Assembly: GCF_900110925.1 (NCBI RefSeq)
Contig: NZ_FOFP01000005.1
Coordinates: 6,581-70,580, forward strand
From: Pseudomonas cuatrocienegasensis
GTDB taxonomy: Bacteria; Pseudomonadota; Gammaproteobacteria; Pseudomonadales; Pseudomonadaceae
Direction of reading: 5' to 3'
Length of the DNA: 64,000 nt
The position numbers were made by a program, and so were the translations under genes. The notes under the pieces were generated by a model. It did not search any database. It was not told the origin of the DNA and saw only the letters and a program-made list of their open reading frames with translations. Numbering within the stretch: position 1 is the first letter of the stretch; each line of letters begins with the position of its first letter. This document shows, one piece after another, positions 7,756 to 16,682 of the stretch.

Positions 7756-9738
7756 TCAAGTCCGCCGCTGCAGATGCATCCAGTCGACAATCTCACCTTC
7801 GGGTTTGTAACCGTTAACCGTCTCGCGCAGCAACTGACGAACACGGTCATAGTCATCGCGGCCAACAGCATCCAGCAGATTCTCCAGCGCCTGCTTGAAG
7901 GGTTCCCAGCCCAGACACTCCTCATTGGCCCGCATGATCATCGGGTGCTCGGTCTTGCTGACGTCATCGCCAATGAGCAGCTCCTCGTAGAGCTTCTCCC
8001 CTGGACGTAAACCGGTGAATTCGATAGCTATATCACCATGGGGATTCTTGTGAGAGCGAACACTCATCCCGGACAGGTGAATCATCTTTTCCGCCAAGTC
8101 GGCAATGCGTACGGGCTGCCCCATATCCAACACAAACACATCCCCGCCCTGCCCCATGGCGCCCGCCTGAATAACCAACTGGGCCGCCTCAGGAATAGTC
8201 ATAAAGAAACGCGTGATGTTCGGGTGCGTCACCGTCACCGGCCCACCTTTGCGGATCTGCTGATAGAAGAGCGGTATCACCGAACCAGACGAGCCCAACA
8301 CATTGCCGAAGCGCACCATGGTGAACCGGGTCTTGTTGACGTGGGGGACCCCGCTACGGTCATGCAATAACACCGGCGCCGGCTCCGCGCTCAGGGCCTG
8401 CAGAACCATCTCTGCAAGACGCTTGGTGCTGCCCATGACGTTTGTAGGCCGCACGGCCTTGTCGGTCGAAATCAGTACAAAATGTTCGACCCCCGCACGC
8501 AACGCTGCTTGCGCGGTATAGGTTGTACCCAAGACATTGTTCAACACACCCTCGGCAATGTTGTGCTCCACCATCGGCACATGCTTATACGCTGCCGCGT
8601 GGTAGACCGTGTTCACCTGCCAGGTGCGCATCACATCCAGCAGCCGTGATGCATTGCGAATAGAGCCCAGGATAGGGATCAACGTCACAGGCAGCGATTC
8701 GCGACGGATACGCTGCTCAAGCTCTGTATGGATGCTGTATAGGTTGAACTCACTGTGGTCGAACAACACCAAAATCGACGGCCCGGTGCCTAAGATCTGC
8801 CGGCACAACTCGGAGCCGATGGAACCACCCGCCCCAGTAACCAGTACGACCTGATCGCGAATGCAACGCTCGAACAACACCGGCACCGGCGGCACCGCAT
8901 CCCGACCCAGCAGGTCGGCGATATCAACCTCCTGCACATCTTCGACCTTCACCCGGCCACTGGCCAAGTCCATAAAGCCGGGCACACTGCGTACATGCAG
9001 CGGGTAGGCCTCCAACAATTCCAGCACCTCACGCCGGCGCGCTCGGGTTGCCGAAGGGATCGCCAACAGGATTTCCTGGGCGCCGGTTTCCTCAATCATT
9101 CGCTCAATGTGGCGCGGTTTGTAGACACGCAGGCCGGCAATCACGCTGTTGGCAAGTTCCGGCTGATCATCGATAAAAGCGACAGGGCGCATACCCCGCC
9201 CCATGCGCAACGCCGTAACCAGCTGATTGCCTGCGGCACCCGCGCCATAAATGGCCACCTTGGGCAGGCCATTATCCCGCGGCGCAAAACCCATCGAATG
9301 CTTGGGGGAGAACCAATCACCCAAAAAGTACTGGCGCATAAACAAACGTAGGCCGCCAATCAACATGATGCTCAACCACCAGTAGTTGAACACCATGGAG
9401 CGCGGCACCACCGCCTGGGCGTGCTGCTGATACCAGTACACCAACAGAGCCAACAACAGCGTCGACAGCGACACTGCCTTGATAATCGCTACCAAGGCGT
9501 CGTTGCCGAAATAGCGCATCACCGCGCGGTACATACCAAAGCGGATAAACAGCGGAATAGCCACCACAGGCGCCGCGAGAAACAACCAGGCATGCCCGCC
9601 AAACGGATCAATATTCTTGGTATCACCAAGGCGCACGACAAACGCCAGCCACAGTGATGCCCACACCAGCAGCACATCCACAGCGACCTGCAGCATGCGC
9701 TTTTGCCGCCGTGGCAATGCCAGCAATTGGCCCCGCAT
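7756..9738 (-). CDS. wbpM: WbpM, UDP-GlcNAc 4,6-dehydratase (membrane NDP-sugar dehydratase)
   Basis: A 660-residue protein with four N-terminal membrane helices, a first nucleotide-binding region (YGAGAAGNQL) and a cytosolic extended SDR domain starting at VTGAGGSIGSELCRQI. It converts UDP-GlcNAc to UDP-4-keto-6-deoxy-GlcNAc, the precursor of QuiNAc and FucNAc. The active-site stretch STDKAVRPTNVMGSTKR has Met in place of the usual SDR tyrosine before the lysine, as in WbpM/FlaA1-type enzymes. The ATG at 9738 (MRGQLLALPRR) gives the WbpM length (about 665 residues in P. aeruginosa). It is the last gene of the O-antigen locus, its normal Pseudomonas position. Acidic pocket and GLRPGEKLYEELL motif are intact. 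Confidence 0.93.
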   Translation of the reverse strand: MRGQLLALPRRQKRMLQVAVDVLLVWASLWLAFVVRLGDTKNIDPFGGHAWLFLAAPVVAIPLFIRFGMYRAVMRYFGNDALVAIIKAVSLSTLLLALLVYWYQQHAQAVVPRSMVFNYWWLSIMLIGGLRLFMRQYFLGDWFSPKHSMGFAPRDNGLPKVAIYGAGAAGNQLVTALRMGRGMRPVAFIDDQPELANSVIAGLRVYKPRHIERMIEETGAQEILLAIPSATRARRREVLELLEAYPLHVRSVPGFMDLASGRVKVEDVQEVDIADLLGRDAVPPVPVLFERCIRDQVVLVTGAGGSIGSELCRQILGTGPSILVLFDHSEFNLYSIHTELEQRIRRESLPVTLIPILGSIRNASRLLDVMRTWQVNTVYHAAAYKHVPMVEHNIAEGVLNNVLGTTYTAQAALRAGVEHFVLISTDKAVRPTNVMGSTKRLAEMVLQALSAEPAPVLLHDRSGVPHVNKTRFTMVRFGNVLGSSGSVIPLFYQQIRKGGPVTVTHPNITRFFMTIPEAAQLVIQAGAMGQGGDVFVLDMGQPVRIADLAEKMIHLSGMSVRSHKNPHGDIAIEFTGLRPGEKLYEELLIGDDVSKTEHPMIMRANEECLGWEPFKQALENLLDAVGRDDYDRVRQLLRETVNGYKPEGEIVDWMHLQRRT

Positions 9739-9885
9739 GTACTCTGCAAACCTCAACACACCCGCACCTCGCTTCCCTGAAGTTTCATCAACTATCCAAC
9801 TACTCTGCCGGCACGGCAAATACCCATGCCGGAAAATTACGATATAGACAAGGCTCTACTCCCATAGGGTTCAACGTTATTAGCG

Positions 9886-10476
9886 TTAAACCCCCGGCTC
9901 ATGCATGAGCGCGCGGCCTGGTTCCATGACGACGCCAGCAGCAACCCGCACCCCATAACCGGCTACACATCCGGCCTGCAGCCAGGCACGCGCGCCGACC
10001 GTGACACCACCGGCCAGGTGTACACCCACACCCAAATGCCCGTAGGCCTCGACACAGGCATCATGGTCGACCGTGGCATGGGCATTGATGATCACTCCCT
10101 CACCTAAAAGAGCATCCACCCCCACCATTGCCAACGCCATCACCGCACAGCCCTCGCCAATTTCCGCGGTACTGCTCACACTCGCGTGAGGATGCACAAC
10201 CGTCGCCACCACAATACCGAGGCGGCGCACCTGAGCCAACCAACGCTCACGCAAAGCATTATTACCAACAGCTGCGATAGCCGAGTCGCCAGGCCGGCAG
10301 ACCTGCTCAAGCGTCTGCAAACTGGCCACCACTGTAAAACCTGCAACATGAGTCAAAGCCGGCCAGCGATCATCCACAAAAACAATTTCATCCCATGCAG
10401 CGGACAGCTGCGCGGCTTCAGCGACAGCCTTGCCGTGCCCACCGGCCCCAAGAATCAATAACCGCCCCTGGCTCAT
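9886..10476 (-). CDS. NeuD/PglD-like sugar O- or N-acetyltransferase
   Basis: A 196-residue protein with an N-terminal Rossmann-like domain (LLILGAGGHGKAV, residues 5-17) followed by a left-handed beta-helix of hexapeptide repeats (for example GEGCAVMALAMVGVDALLGE) and a His-Asp pair (TVDHDACV) that fits the catalytic base. PglD acetylates UDP-4-amino-sugars and NeuD acetylates sialic acid. The start ATG overlaps the wbpL stop by four bases (10473-10476), implying translational coupling between wbpL and wbpM. No PglE-like 4-aminotransferase is visible in the locus, so the natural acceptor is unclear. It may act on the lipid-linked or nucleotide sugar made by WbpM/WbpV. Confidence 0.82.
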   Translation of the reverse strand: MSQGRLLILGAGGHGKAVAEAAQLSAAWDEIVFVDDRWPALTHVAGFTVVASLQTLEQVCRPGDSAIAAVGNNALRERWLAQVRRLGIVVATVVHPHASVSSTAEIGEGCAVMALAMVGVDALLGEGVIINAHATVDHDACVEAYGHLGVGVHLAGGVTVGARAWLQAGCVAGYGVRVAAGVVMEPGRALMHEPGV

Positions 10477-11492
10477 CGCTCTAACGCCCCAGCCTTGAAG
10501 TAAGCTGCAAGCCCAATCAGCGGCGCATAAGCCACCAGCACCCCCGTCATGCCCGCCATCAGCCCTGCGGCCACGCAAAGCGCAAGCGGCAACAGCCATA
10601 GAAGATTGATCGCCAGCACCGCCAGGGTGACCGGCAAATGACGCCCAGCGGCACGGGAAGCGTATTGATAGGCATGGCTGCGATGCGCTTCGTACACCTT
10701 GTCGCCACGAGCAAGCCGGCGCAGCAGGGTAAAGGTCGCATCAACAATAAATACACCAAGCAGAATCAACCAGCACCACAACCATTGCGGGTTTAGCCAA
10801 GCGGCGTGAAGCGACAGCACACCCAAGGTAATCCCCAGGAAACCACTGCCGGCATCCCCCATAAAAATGCGCGCTGGTGGAAAGTTCCAGAACAGAAAAC
10901 CCGCTACGGCAGCCGCCAAGACCAGAGGCAGCAACCAAGCAGCGACACTCCCATTACTCACCCAAACCAGCACAGCGGCGCCAACACAAACACAGATCGC
11001 CTCAACACTGGCAATACCGTCGATGCCGTCCATAAAGTTGTACAGGTTAAGCAACCAGACAAGATAAAAAGCCGCCAACACATACCCGGCCCAACCAAGA
11101 TCCAGTTGCAAACCCCAAACCTGCAACGCCGGCAAACCGCCCAACCAGAACAGCGACCAAGCCGCAGCCGCAAAATGCCCCAGCAACCGCCAGCGCGCAG
11201 CAATGTGGCCGTGGTCATCCAAAAAGCCCAGCACTGCAACAGAAGCACCCGCTCCGCCCAACGCATACGCAACAGCAGGCTCAGTCAGCCCTTGCACAGC
11301 AAGCCAAAATAAAGCTGCTAGAAACACCAGGACAATAGCCACCCCACCACCGCGAGGTGTAGGCACAGAGTGCGAGCTGCGAGCATTGGGGATATCTATG
11401 ATGCTGCGAGTCAGGGCATAACGACGCAATACGCAGGTCATTCCAAGAGAGAAACCAGTGACTATCGGAAACAGCAACCAAAAAAAATTCAT
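10473..11492 (-). CDS. wbpL: WbpL-type undecaprenyl-phosphate sugar-1-phosphate transferase
   Basis: A 339-residue polytopic membrane enzyme of the MraY/WecA family that starts O-unit assembly by moving a HexNAc-1-phosphate (QuiNAc, FucNAc or GlcNAc) onto undecaprenyl phosphate. Family motifs are in order: DIPNARSSH with PRGGG early, LDD (GFLDDHGH), NFMDGIDGIA in the middle, then FMGDAGSGFLG and the late R-HxYQ region (AHRSHAYQYA). About ten membrane segments are present. The start chosen is the ATG at 11492; the frame is open to 11528 but that would overlap wbpV. Position between wbpV and wbpM is the standard Pseudomonas arrangement. Confidence 0.92.
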   Translation of the reverse strand: MNFFWLLFPIVTGFSLGMTCVLRRYALTRSIIDIPNARSSHSVPTPRGGGVAIVLVFLAALFWLAVQGLTEPAVAYALGGAGASVAVLGFLDDHGHIAARWRLLGHFAAAAWSLFWLGGLPALQVWGLQLDLGWAGYVLAAFYLVWLLNLYNFMDGIDGIASVEAICVCVGAAVLVWVSNGSVAAWLLPLVLAAAVAGFLFWNFPPARIFMGDAGSGFLGITLGVLSLHAAWLNPQWLWCWLILLGVFIVDATFTLLRRLARGDKVYEAHRSHAYQYASRAAGRHLPVTLAVLAINLLWLLPLALCVAAGLMAGMTGVLVAYAPLIGLAAYFKAGALER

Positions 11493-11508
11493 AGAAGTCT
11501 CTGAGAAA

Positions 11509-12483
11509 TCAAGGACGTAGCGCCGCACTCTTCTGATAATTTTGACCAGCTTTACGTAATGCTTCTTCCGGGGTTAATTTCGGAAACCATCCCAACAAAT
11601 TACGTGCCTTACTTGAATCAATACACAAAGAACCACAAAGCTGCATGTATGCAGTCTGCTTACCAAATACTGATGCGCCGTAGCGCATTAGTAATTCGGG
11701 GAATGGAAACAAATAGTTTTTCAAATTCATACCTGCGCGGAGATGGCGAATAATATCCGCAGTAGATACATCGGCACCATCTGAGATTAAAAATAACTCA
11801 TCAGCAGCAGCAGGATGATCAATACATAAAGATATAAAGTCTACTAAATTCTCTAAAGCAACCATACTACGCTTATTCTCAATTGCAGCAAACGGCAACG
11901 GCGCTTTGCTTGCAACAAGACGGAGTAGGCGCGCAAAATTTCCTGGGGCGTGGCCTGCATAAACTAACGGAGGCCGAATAACCACTAACTCTACATCGCT
12001 ACCTTTAAACAAATCCCACAAGCCTTGCTCTGCCTCTAATTTAGATAGAGCATAGTCTGCGTGGGGCAAGGGAGGAGATTGTTCAGTAAAAGCGGTCCCA
12101 TGGGTATTAGAACCATTCACACCGATAGAGCTAATAAATATAAATCTTTTCACCCCGACACTGAGAGCCTGCCGCGCAACATTTAAAGCACCATCAACAT
12201 TAACAGATCGGAACAGGTCAAGTGGAACAGAACACGTCTCGCTGGTTACGTGTGCACGAGCGGCAAGATGCACCACTACCTGCCCTTTACGCAATGGAAG
12301 CTCGCCTGTAAATATATCATCCCCAGGTACTAATGACAGTGTCACGTTATCAGGAAAATTTACATTACTAGTCCTAGCTAGAGCCAAGATGTTAAAACTT
12401 GAATTACGACTCAAGTGCTTGATTAAGCCATGACCAAGAAAGCCAGAGGCTCCTGTCACTAAAATTTCTGTAGGCGAAATCAA
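11509..12483 (-). CDS. wbpV: WbpV-like NAD-dependent epimerase/reductase
   Basis: A 324-residue extended SDR with cofactor motif TGASGFLG near residues 10-17, a Ser/Thr-rich ISSIGVNG segment and the catalytic YALSK motif. In P. aeruginosa O6 WbpV reduces the 4-keto product of WbpM to give UDP-QuiNAc; some relatives give UDP-FucNAc. The start is a TTG overlapping the stop of the upstream glycosyltransferase gene (TTGA) and is backed by a strong ribosome site (GGAGG) seven bases before it. The DNA is AT-richer than wbpL next to it, so the composition boundary of the imported segment falls about here. Confidence 0.83.
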   Translation of the reverse strand: MISPTEILVTGASGFLGHGLIKHLSRNSSFNILALARTSNVNFPDNVTLSLVPGDDIFTGELPLRKGQVVVHLAARAHVTSETCSVPLDLFRSVNVDGALNVARQALSVGVKRFIFISSIGVNGSNTHGTAFTEQSPPLPHADYALSKLEAEQGLWDLFKGSDVELVVIRPPLVYAGHAPGNFARLLRLVASKAPLPFAAIENKRSMVALENLVDFISLCIDHPAAADELFLISDGADVSTADIIRHLRAGMNLKNYLFPFPELLMRYGASVFGKQTAYMQLCGSLCIDSSKARNLLGWFPKLTPEEALRKAGQNYQKSAALRP

Positions 12484-13607
12484 ACGTTATCCTCCAATTC
12501 TTTGTAGATATTCAAATGCGCCTGGATAACGTTTTCAATAGTGAATTCACGCTCAGCAAGATCACGCCCCTTCGCCCCCATACGCCTACGCAGATCCGGA
12601 TTTTTTATCAACAATTCTATTGCGTTGGCCAGAGCAACATGATCACGAACAGGCACTAATAAGCCGGTAACATCAGGCTCAATAGCGTCACGGCATCCAG
12701 CAACATCAGTAGTTACGACAGCGCGCCCGCAAGCAGCTGCCTCTAACAAAACTTTAGGCAAACCTTCCCTGTAGGAGGGCAAAACAACTAAATTAGAATT
12801 ATAAAAGATCTCAGCAATATCGTGCCTATGCCCCATAAAAAAAACATTTTTCTTTAAACTTAAAGCAGAAACTTCGCCAACAGAAAGACTGCTTGGATTG
12901 CCGTCATCTACATCGCCAACTAATTGGAAAATTGCACTAACATTTTTACTTAAAAGGAGATCGGCAGCCTCAATAAACTCAATTACCCCCTTATCATGCA
13001 AGAGCCTACCAGCAAAAGTAACCACCACCTTGCCTGCAGGCTCCTCACGAAAATCATATGCATTCAACCTGACACCTGAACCACGTATCAAAACTGTCTT
13101 ACTAGAGTCTAGAGCACCGATTTTGATCATGGTATTACGGTCGTCTGGATTTTGGAAAATTGCTCGGAGATTTTTTTTACCCAGAGCGAAGCTATACATT
13201 TGACATACAAGCATCCGAAGAATTTTAAACTTGATGCTCTGTGAAAGAAATATTGAACCGAGGCCAGCAATTGCTGCAACCACCCCTTTAACAGAAGAAA
13301 ATCTTGCAGCTAATCCACCATAAAGAACCGGCTTAGTAGTTACCAAGTGTAGAATATCAGGCCTTATTTTTACTAATAAACGCCAGAAAGAAAAGACAGA
13401 GTAAATTTCTTCTAAAGGATTTACCCCACCTCGGCGCATATGTAGCTCATGGTAAGTGAAACCAAGCTCAATAACTTTTATAGCTACAGGACTTGCTATG
13501 CTTGCCACATGTACAGAATATCCACTATCTCGTGCCGCCTCCGCAATTGGCAATCGATGCGATATAAAGTAAACAGGGTCATTGACAATAATTAATAAGA
13601 TAGACAT
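12480..13607 (-). CDS. Glycosyltransferase family 4 (WbpT/WbpU-like position)
   Basis: A 375-residue GT-B glycosyltransferase. The N-terminal acceptor domain has HRLPIAEAARDSGY and HLVTTKPVLYGG. The C-terminal nucleotide-sugar domain has VTFAGRLLHDKGV, followed by the retaining-GT4 signature PSYREGLPKVLLEAAACG with its EX7E glutamates, and ends in GLLVPVRD. It resembles enzymes that add the second sugar to the lipid-linked HexNAc (PglA-type), which suits its place directly before wbpV and wbpL, but donor and acceptor are inferred. It overlaps wbpV by four bases. The gap upstream (13608-13753) is AT-rich and empty. Confidence 0.85.
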   Translation of the reverse strand: MSILLIIVNDPVYFISHRLPIAEAARDSGYSVHVASIASPVAIKVIELGFTYHELHMRRGGVNPLEEIYSVFSFWRLLVKIRPDILHLVTTKPVLYGGLAARFSSVKGVVAAIAGLGSIFLSQSIKFKILRMLVCQMYSFALGKKNLRAIFQNPDDRNTMIKIGALDSSKTVLIRGSGVRLNAYDFREEPAGKVVVTFAGRLLHDKGVIEFIEAADLLLSKNVSAIFQLVGDVDDGNPSSLSVGEVSALSLKKNVFFMGHRHDIAEIFYNSNLVVLPSYREGLPKVLLEAAACGRAVVTTDVAGCRDAIEPDVTGLLVPVRDHVALANAIELLIKNPDLRRRMGAKGRDLAEREFTIENVIQAHLNIYKELEDNV

Positions 13608-13753
13608 AAATCAAAAACCACCTGTAAAAACCCAAAACTTATGGCTGTAGAAATTGGAGCAGCCTCAAATTCATGACGCTTAAAAGAACAAATTAACAAT
13701 CAATAAAATTTAGCAGCGAAAACTCATAAAAGCTGTAACGCCAATAAAAAATC

Positions 13754-14932
13754 TCACTTACCAGGCAGCCCATTAAACAACTTGAAAGAACAAATAAAAG
13801 AGCTTCTTAATTTTTCCAAACGATGATAGCCATAGAGCTTTGACGTTGAGAAATTTCTTTTTGCTTGCGAAATTGCAAACTCAACATCACTTAGCTGATG
13901 AATTAAGGATGCAAGCCTTCTTTCATCGCCAGCTTGAAAAATTAAGTTTTTATCTAGCAACTCGGGTATACCTCCTGCTGAGCTTGCAACAGCGGGACAC
14001 GCGCGACTCATCGCCTCAATTAAAGCTCTTGGGACGCCCTCAGTAAATGATGGCTGAACATATAAATCTAACTCATCAAGCCAGTTTAAAACAGATTCTC
14101 CTGGAGCAATAACACCGTCAAAAAAAACAAAATCACTTATATTTAATTTCTCTGCAAGCAGACGATAAAATGTAGTATCACCAGAGCCTAGAACGCGAAG
14201 AGTGTACCGCTCACCGCGCTCTCTCAATAATGAAAGTGCTTCAATAGCAGTTTGCACACCTTTATATTTGGTTTTCAAGGACCCAATCACGCCAATCACA
14301 GTATTACTTTTGGGTGACTTTATCTTCTGCTCTCGAAAGTCAATAATTGCATCATCAAAAGTATTAATACATACATTGGATATGCCTATGGAAAAAGCAT
14401 TTTTCGATACAGGATATCTGGCCTGTAAATATGATTGTGAAACATAGATTACATGAGATGAGCTTTTCACCGCCCAACGAGTTCTAAGGAATGCAATATG
14501 TGAGTAGATCTTAGCCTTAACCCCACCATAAAACCAATAAGCATCCTTTGCACATCCCACCAACTCAATAATGAATGGCTTTTTCTCTTCCAAAGCCAAA
14601 GAAACTGCAAGCAGGCCGAACTCACTTGGTAATCTTATTATTAAAAAATCATGCCCCTGAACTTGCAAGCGGAGCTTGTTTTTTACGAGAGATCTTTTCT
14701 TAAAAAAAGATTTAAAAGATGATACATTTTCGCCTATAACAAACGAAACCAAGTCTCCATCTGACGAAGGAAAACCATTAGGAATTTCATCTACACTCTT
14801 AGATCTTGCAAAAACAGTAAGAGAAGCGCAATGCAAAAGATATCGCCCCCAAACCATATAACTTAATTTGTCCGAGAAGAAGCCAACTCCATTTGATAGA
14901 AATATATGATCATGCACAAATAAAGCTTTCAT
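13754..14932 (-). CDS. Glycosyltransferase family 4
   Basis: A 392-residue cytosolic GT-B enzyme, predicted to add one sugar of the O-unit. The C-terminal half holds IGSLKTKYKGVQTAIEA and the GT4 signature PSFTEGVPRALIEAMSRACP with the paired glutamates, then SSAGGIPELLD. The N-terminal half is divergent and starts MKALFVHDHIF. The gene is AT-rich with rare-codon use unlike the core genes, consistent with transfer. Its ATG overlaps the stop of the acyltransferase gene by four bases (14929-14932). The exact sugar cannot be inferred. Confidence 0.82.
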   Translation of the reverse strand: MKALFVHDHIFLSNGVGFFSDKLSYMVWGRYLLHCASLTVFARSKSVDEIPNGFPSSDGDLVSFVIGENVSSFKSFFKKRSLVKNKLRLQVQGHDFLIIRLPSEFGLLAVSLALEEKKPFIIELVGCAKDAYWFYGGVKAKIYSHIAFLRTRWAVKSSSHVIYVSQSYLQARYPVSKNAFSIGISNVCINTFDDAIIDFREQKIKSPKSNTVIGVIGSLKTKYKGVQTAIEALSLLRERGERYTLRVLGSGDTTFYRLLAEKLNISDFVFFDGVIAPGESVLNWLDELDLYVQPSFTEGVPRALIEAMSRACPAVASSAGGIPELLDKNLIFQAGDERRLASLIHQLSDVEFAISQAKRNFSTSKLYGYHRLEKLRSSFICSFKLFNGLPGK

Positions 14933-15501
14933 TTAACAATGCTCTTTATGACTTTGGCTGGAACACCACCAATTAAAACTCCAGCCGGTATATTTTTTGT
15001 AACAACAGCACCTGCTGCCACAACAACTCTCGAGCCGATACATATTCCCGACAGAATACGACAACCACAACCTATCCAAACATCATCCCCAATAGAGACT
15101 GGAGAATATATACTTTGATTATATTTTATTGGCTTACTAGAATCCGACCAACTATGCTCAAAAGTCAGAATAGACGAACTATGTGCAATCGAGACGTTAT
15201 CTCCTATTATAAGACTACCTGTAGCATCAATATAACAGTCTTTGTGGATACTGACATTATCTCCAATTGAAAGACGCTCCCAACAAAGCACCTCAATCCC
15301 TCGACCCAAAAAGACATTATGTCCAATTTTTTTAGATAGTCTTAAAGCGAAAGCATACCTAAGACCAACACCAAGAAAACCAGGAATAAGATCAATCGAA
15401 CACCAAAAAAAGCGTACAAGCTGGCGCGGCAGCAAATACAAAAAACGAGAAAATAAAAATAAGACGGGATATGCAACTCTGAACAAATATCTACCCTTCA
15501 T
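14929..15501 (-). CDS. Hexapeptide-repeat acyltransferase of the O-antigen locus
   Basis: A 190-residue acyltransferase of the maltose/galactoside O-acetyltransferase type. It has a hydrophobic N-terminus (residues 5-40, VLFLFSRFLYLLPRQL), then left-handed beta-helix repeats (IGHNVFLGRGIEV, IGDNVSIHKDCYI, IGDDVWIGCGCRI, IGSRVVVAAGAVV) and the usual ending GVPAKVIKSI. The putative catalytic histidine lies in FEHSW. The ATG at 15501 overlaps the wzy stop by four bases; the frame is open nine codons further up. A role in O-acetylating the O-unit is likely; N-acylation of an amino sugar is possible. Confidence 0.8.
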   Translation of the reverse strand: MKGRYLFRVAYPVLFLFSRFLYLLPRQLVRFFWCSIDLIPGFLGVGLRYAFALRLSKKIGHNVFLGRGIEVLCWERLSIGDNVSIHKDCYIDATGSLIIGDNVSIAHSSSILTFEHSWSDSSKPIKYNQSIYSPVSIGDDVWIGCGCRILSGICIGSRVVVAAGAVVTKNIPAGVLIGGVPAKVIKSIVK

Positions 15502-16679
15502 GTTTCTTTCTCCGAGAAAGTCGTACATCTAATATAATTCAAAAAAGGAAACAAAAAAATTATAAGATAAGCCGGCGTAATAACATTTGGTCTTTGATAT
15601 ATAGAAGCGAAAAAAATCAACAAGAAGACCAATCCGTAATAATCGATTTTCCTTACATGAAAAAAGAAGACAGCACCTAAAATTATAAAGAAAAACAAAG
15701 TTCCAAGAAGCCCGACACGCAAAGGGATTTGCTTCCAACTAGAGTCGCCTGTTTTCTCATAATCTGCCTCTCCAAGAATTAAAGGGCGAGCGCTGGAACT
15801 CATCCATTTATCAAATTCATTATCTAGGTTAACGGAGGAGCGATTATCTCCAGAGATACCATTCGCAGTTACTTCAAAACGACTCAACACTCGCTGTTCA
15901 AAAATTTCAAATTGAGCAAAAAAAGGAATACTGATCAAAGATATTAGAGCGCATAGAAAGAAAAAGGGTTTTTTGAACGAATACATTAGGCAAGAGATTG
16001 CAACCAGAACATAAAAAGCAAGTGAAAAGCTTATGACTCCAAAAACAAAAATTAGAAGATTTTCTATTTTTTTGAAATTAAACTTATCTGCAGCTAGGAA
16101 AAGAGCTGAGAACGTACCCACTACGCCGGGCTCATCATATACGCCAAAAAGTCTATAGCCAGAGCCTACCAACATATGATCGAGTACAATAGAAAGCGGA
16201 TAAACTGTATATAACTGATTTTTCTCGCTCTTCACTTCACTCATTAACGGCTCTATGCTACCCACAGAAAAGGCTTGATAATCACCAGTGATATGGTGAT
16301 AGACCCAAAGCAATCCTCCTGGAATTAAAGAAAAAACAAAAAAATATTTGAAAAGAGTAAATGTCTTGCTCAGCAAATGAGCATCATATTGTAATAGAAG
16401 AAAGATAAAAGCTGCAGAATACATACACCCGAGAAAACTATTGCCGAACAAATAAAAGTATAGGAATGTACAAGAGCCCAGTAGACTGCCTATCATAATA
16501 TTTACAACTGAAAACTTGCACTTTAACACCAACATTACTAGCAAGGAAAGCAACACCGCCGCCCTTATTTCAACACTAAAGCTCCATATGATAAATGGAT
16601 TAAGTGACAACAAGCACAAACAAGCTAAAGTAAAATATGTAGCTTTAGAATGCCAAGAAAAATCGGACACAATACTCAA
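15498..16679 (-). CDS. wzy: Probable O-antigen polymerase Wzy
   Basis: A 393-residue, very hydrophobic protein with about ten to eleven membrane segments and a large polar loop (around residues 270-315, FEIFEQRVLSRFEVTANGIS ...) before the last spans. This is the usual Wzy layout, although Wzy sequences are too divergent for firm motif support. It would join lipid-linked repeat units in the periplasm. The start is TTG at 16679 with a strong ribosome site (GGAGGTGA) whose TGA is also the stop of the upstream gene. It is one of the most AT-rich genes here, typical of wzy. No other gene in the locus is a candidate polymerase. Confidence 0.75.
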   Translation of the reverse strand: MSIVSDFSWHSKATYFTLACLCLLSLNPFIIWSFSVEIRAAVLLSLLVMLVLKCKFSVVNIMIGSLLGSCTFLYFYLFGNSFLGCMYSAAFIFLLLQYDAHLLSKTFTLFKYFFVFSLIPGGLLWVYHHITGDYQAFSVGSIEPLMSEVKSEKNQLYTVYPLSIVLDHMLVGSGYRLFGVYDEPGVVGTFSALFLAADKFNFKKIENLLIFVFGVISFSLAFYVLVAISCLMYSFKKPFFFLCALISLISIPFFAQFEIFEQRVLSRFEVTANGISGDNRSSVNLDNEFDKWMSSSARPLILGEADYEKTGDSSWKQIPLRVGLLGTLFFFIILGAVFFFHVRKIDYYGLVFLLIFFASIYQRPNVITPAYLIIFLFPFLNYIRCTTFSEKET

Positions 16680-16682
16680 AAA

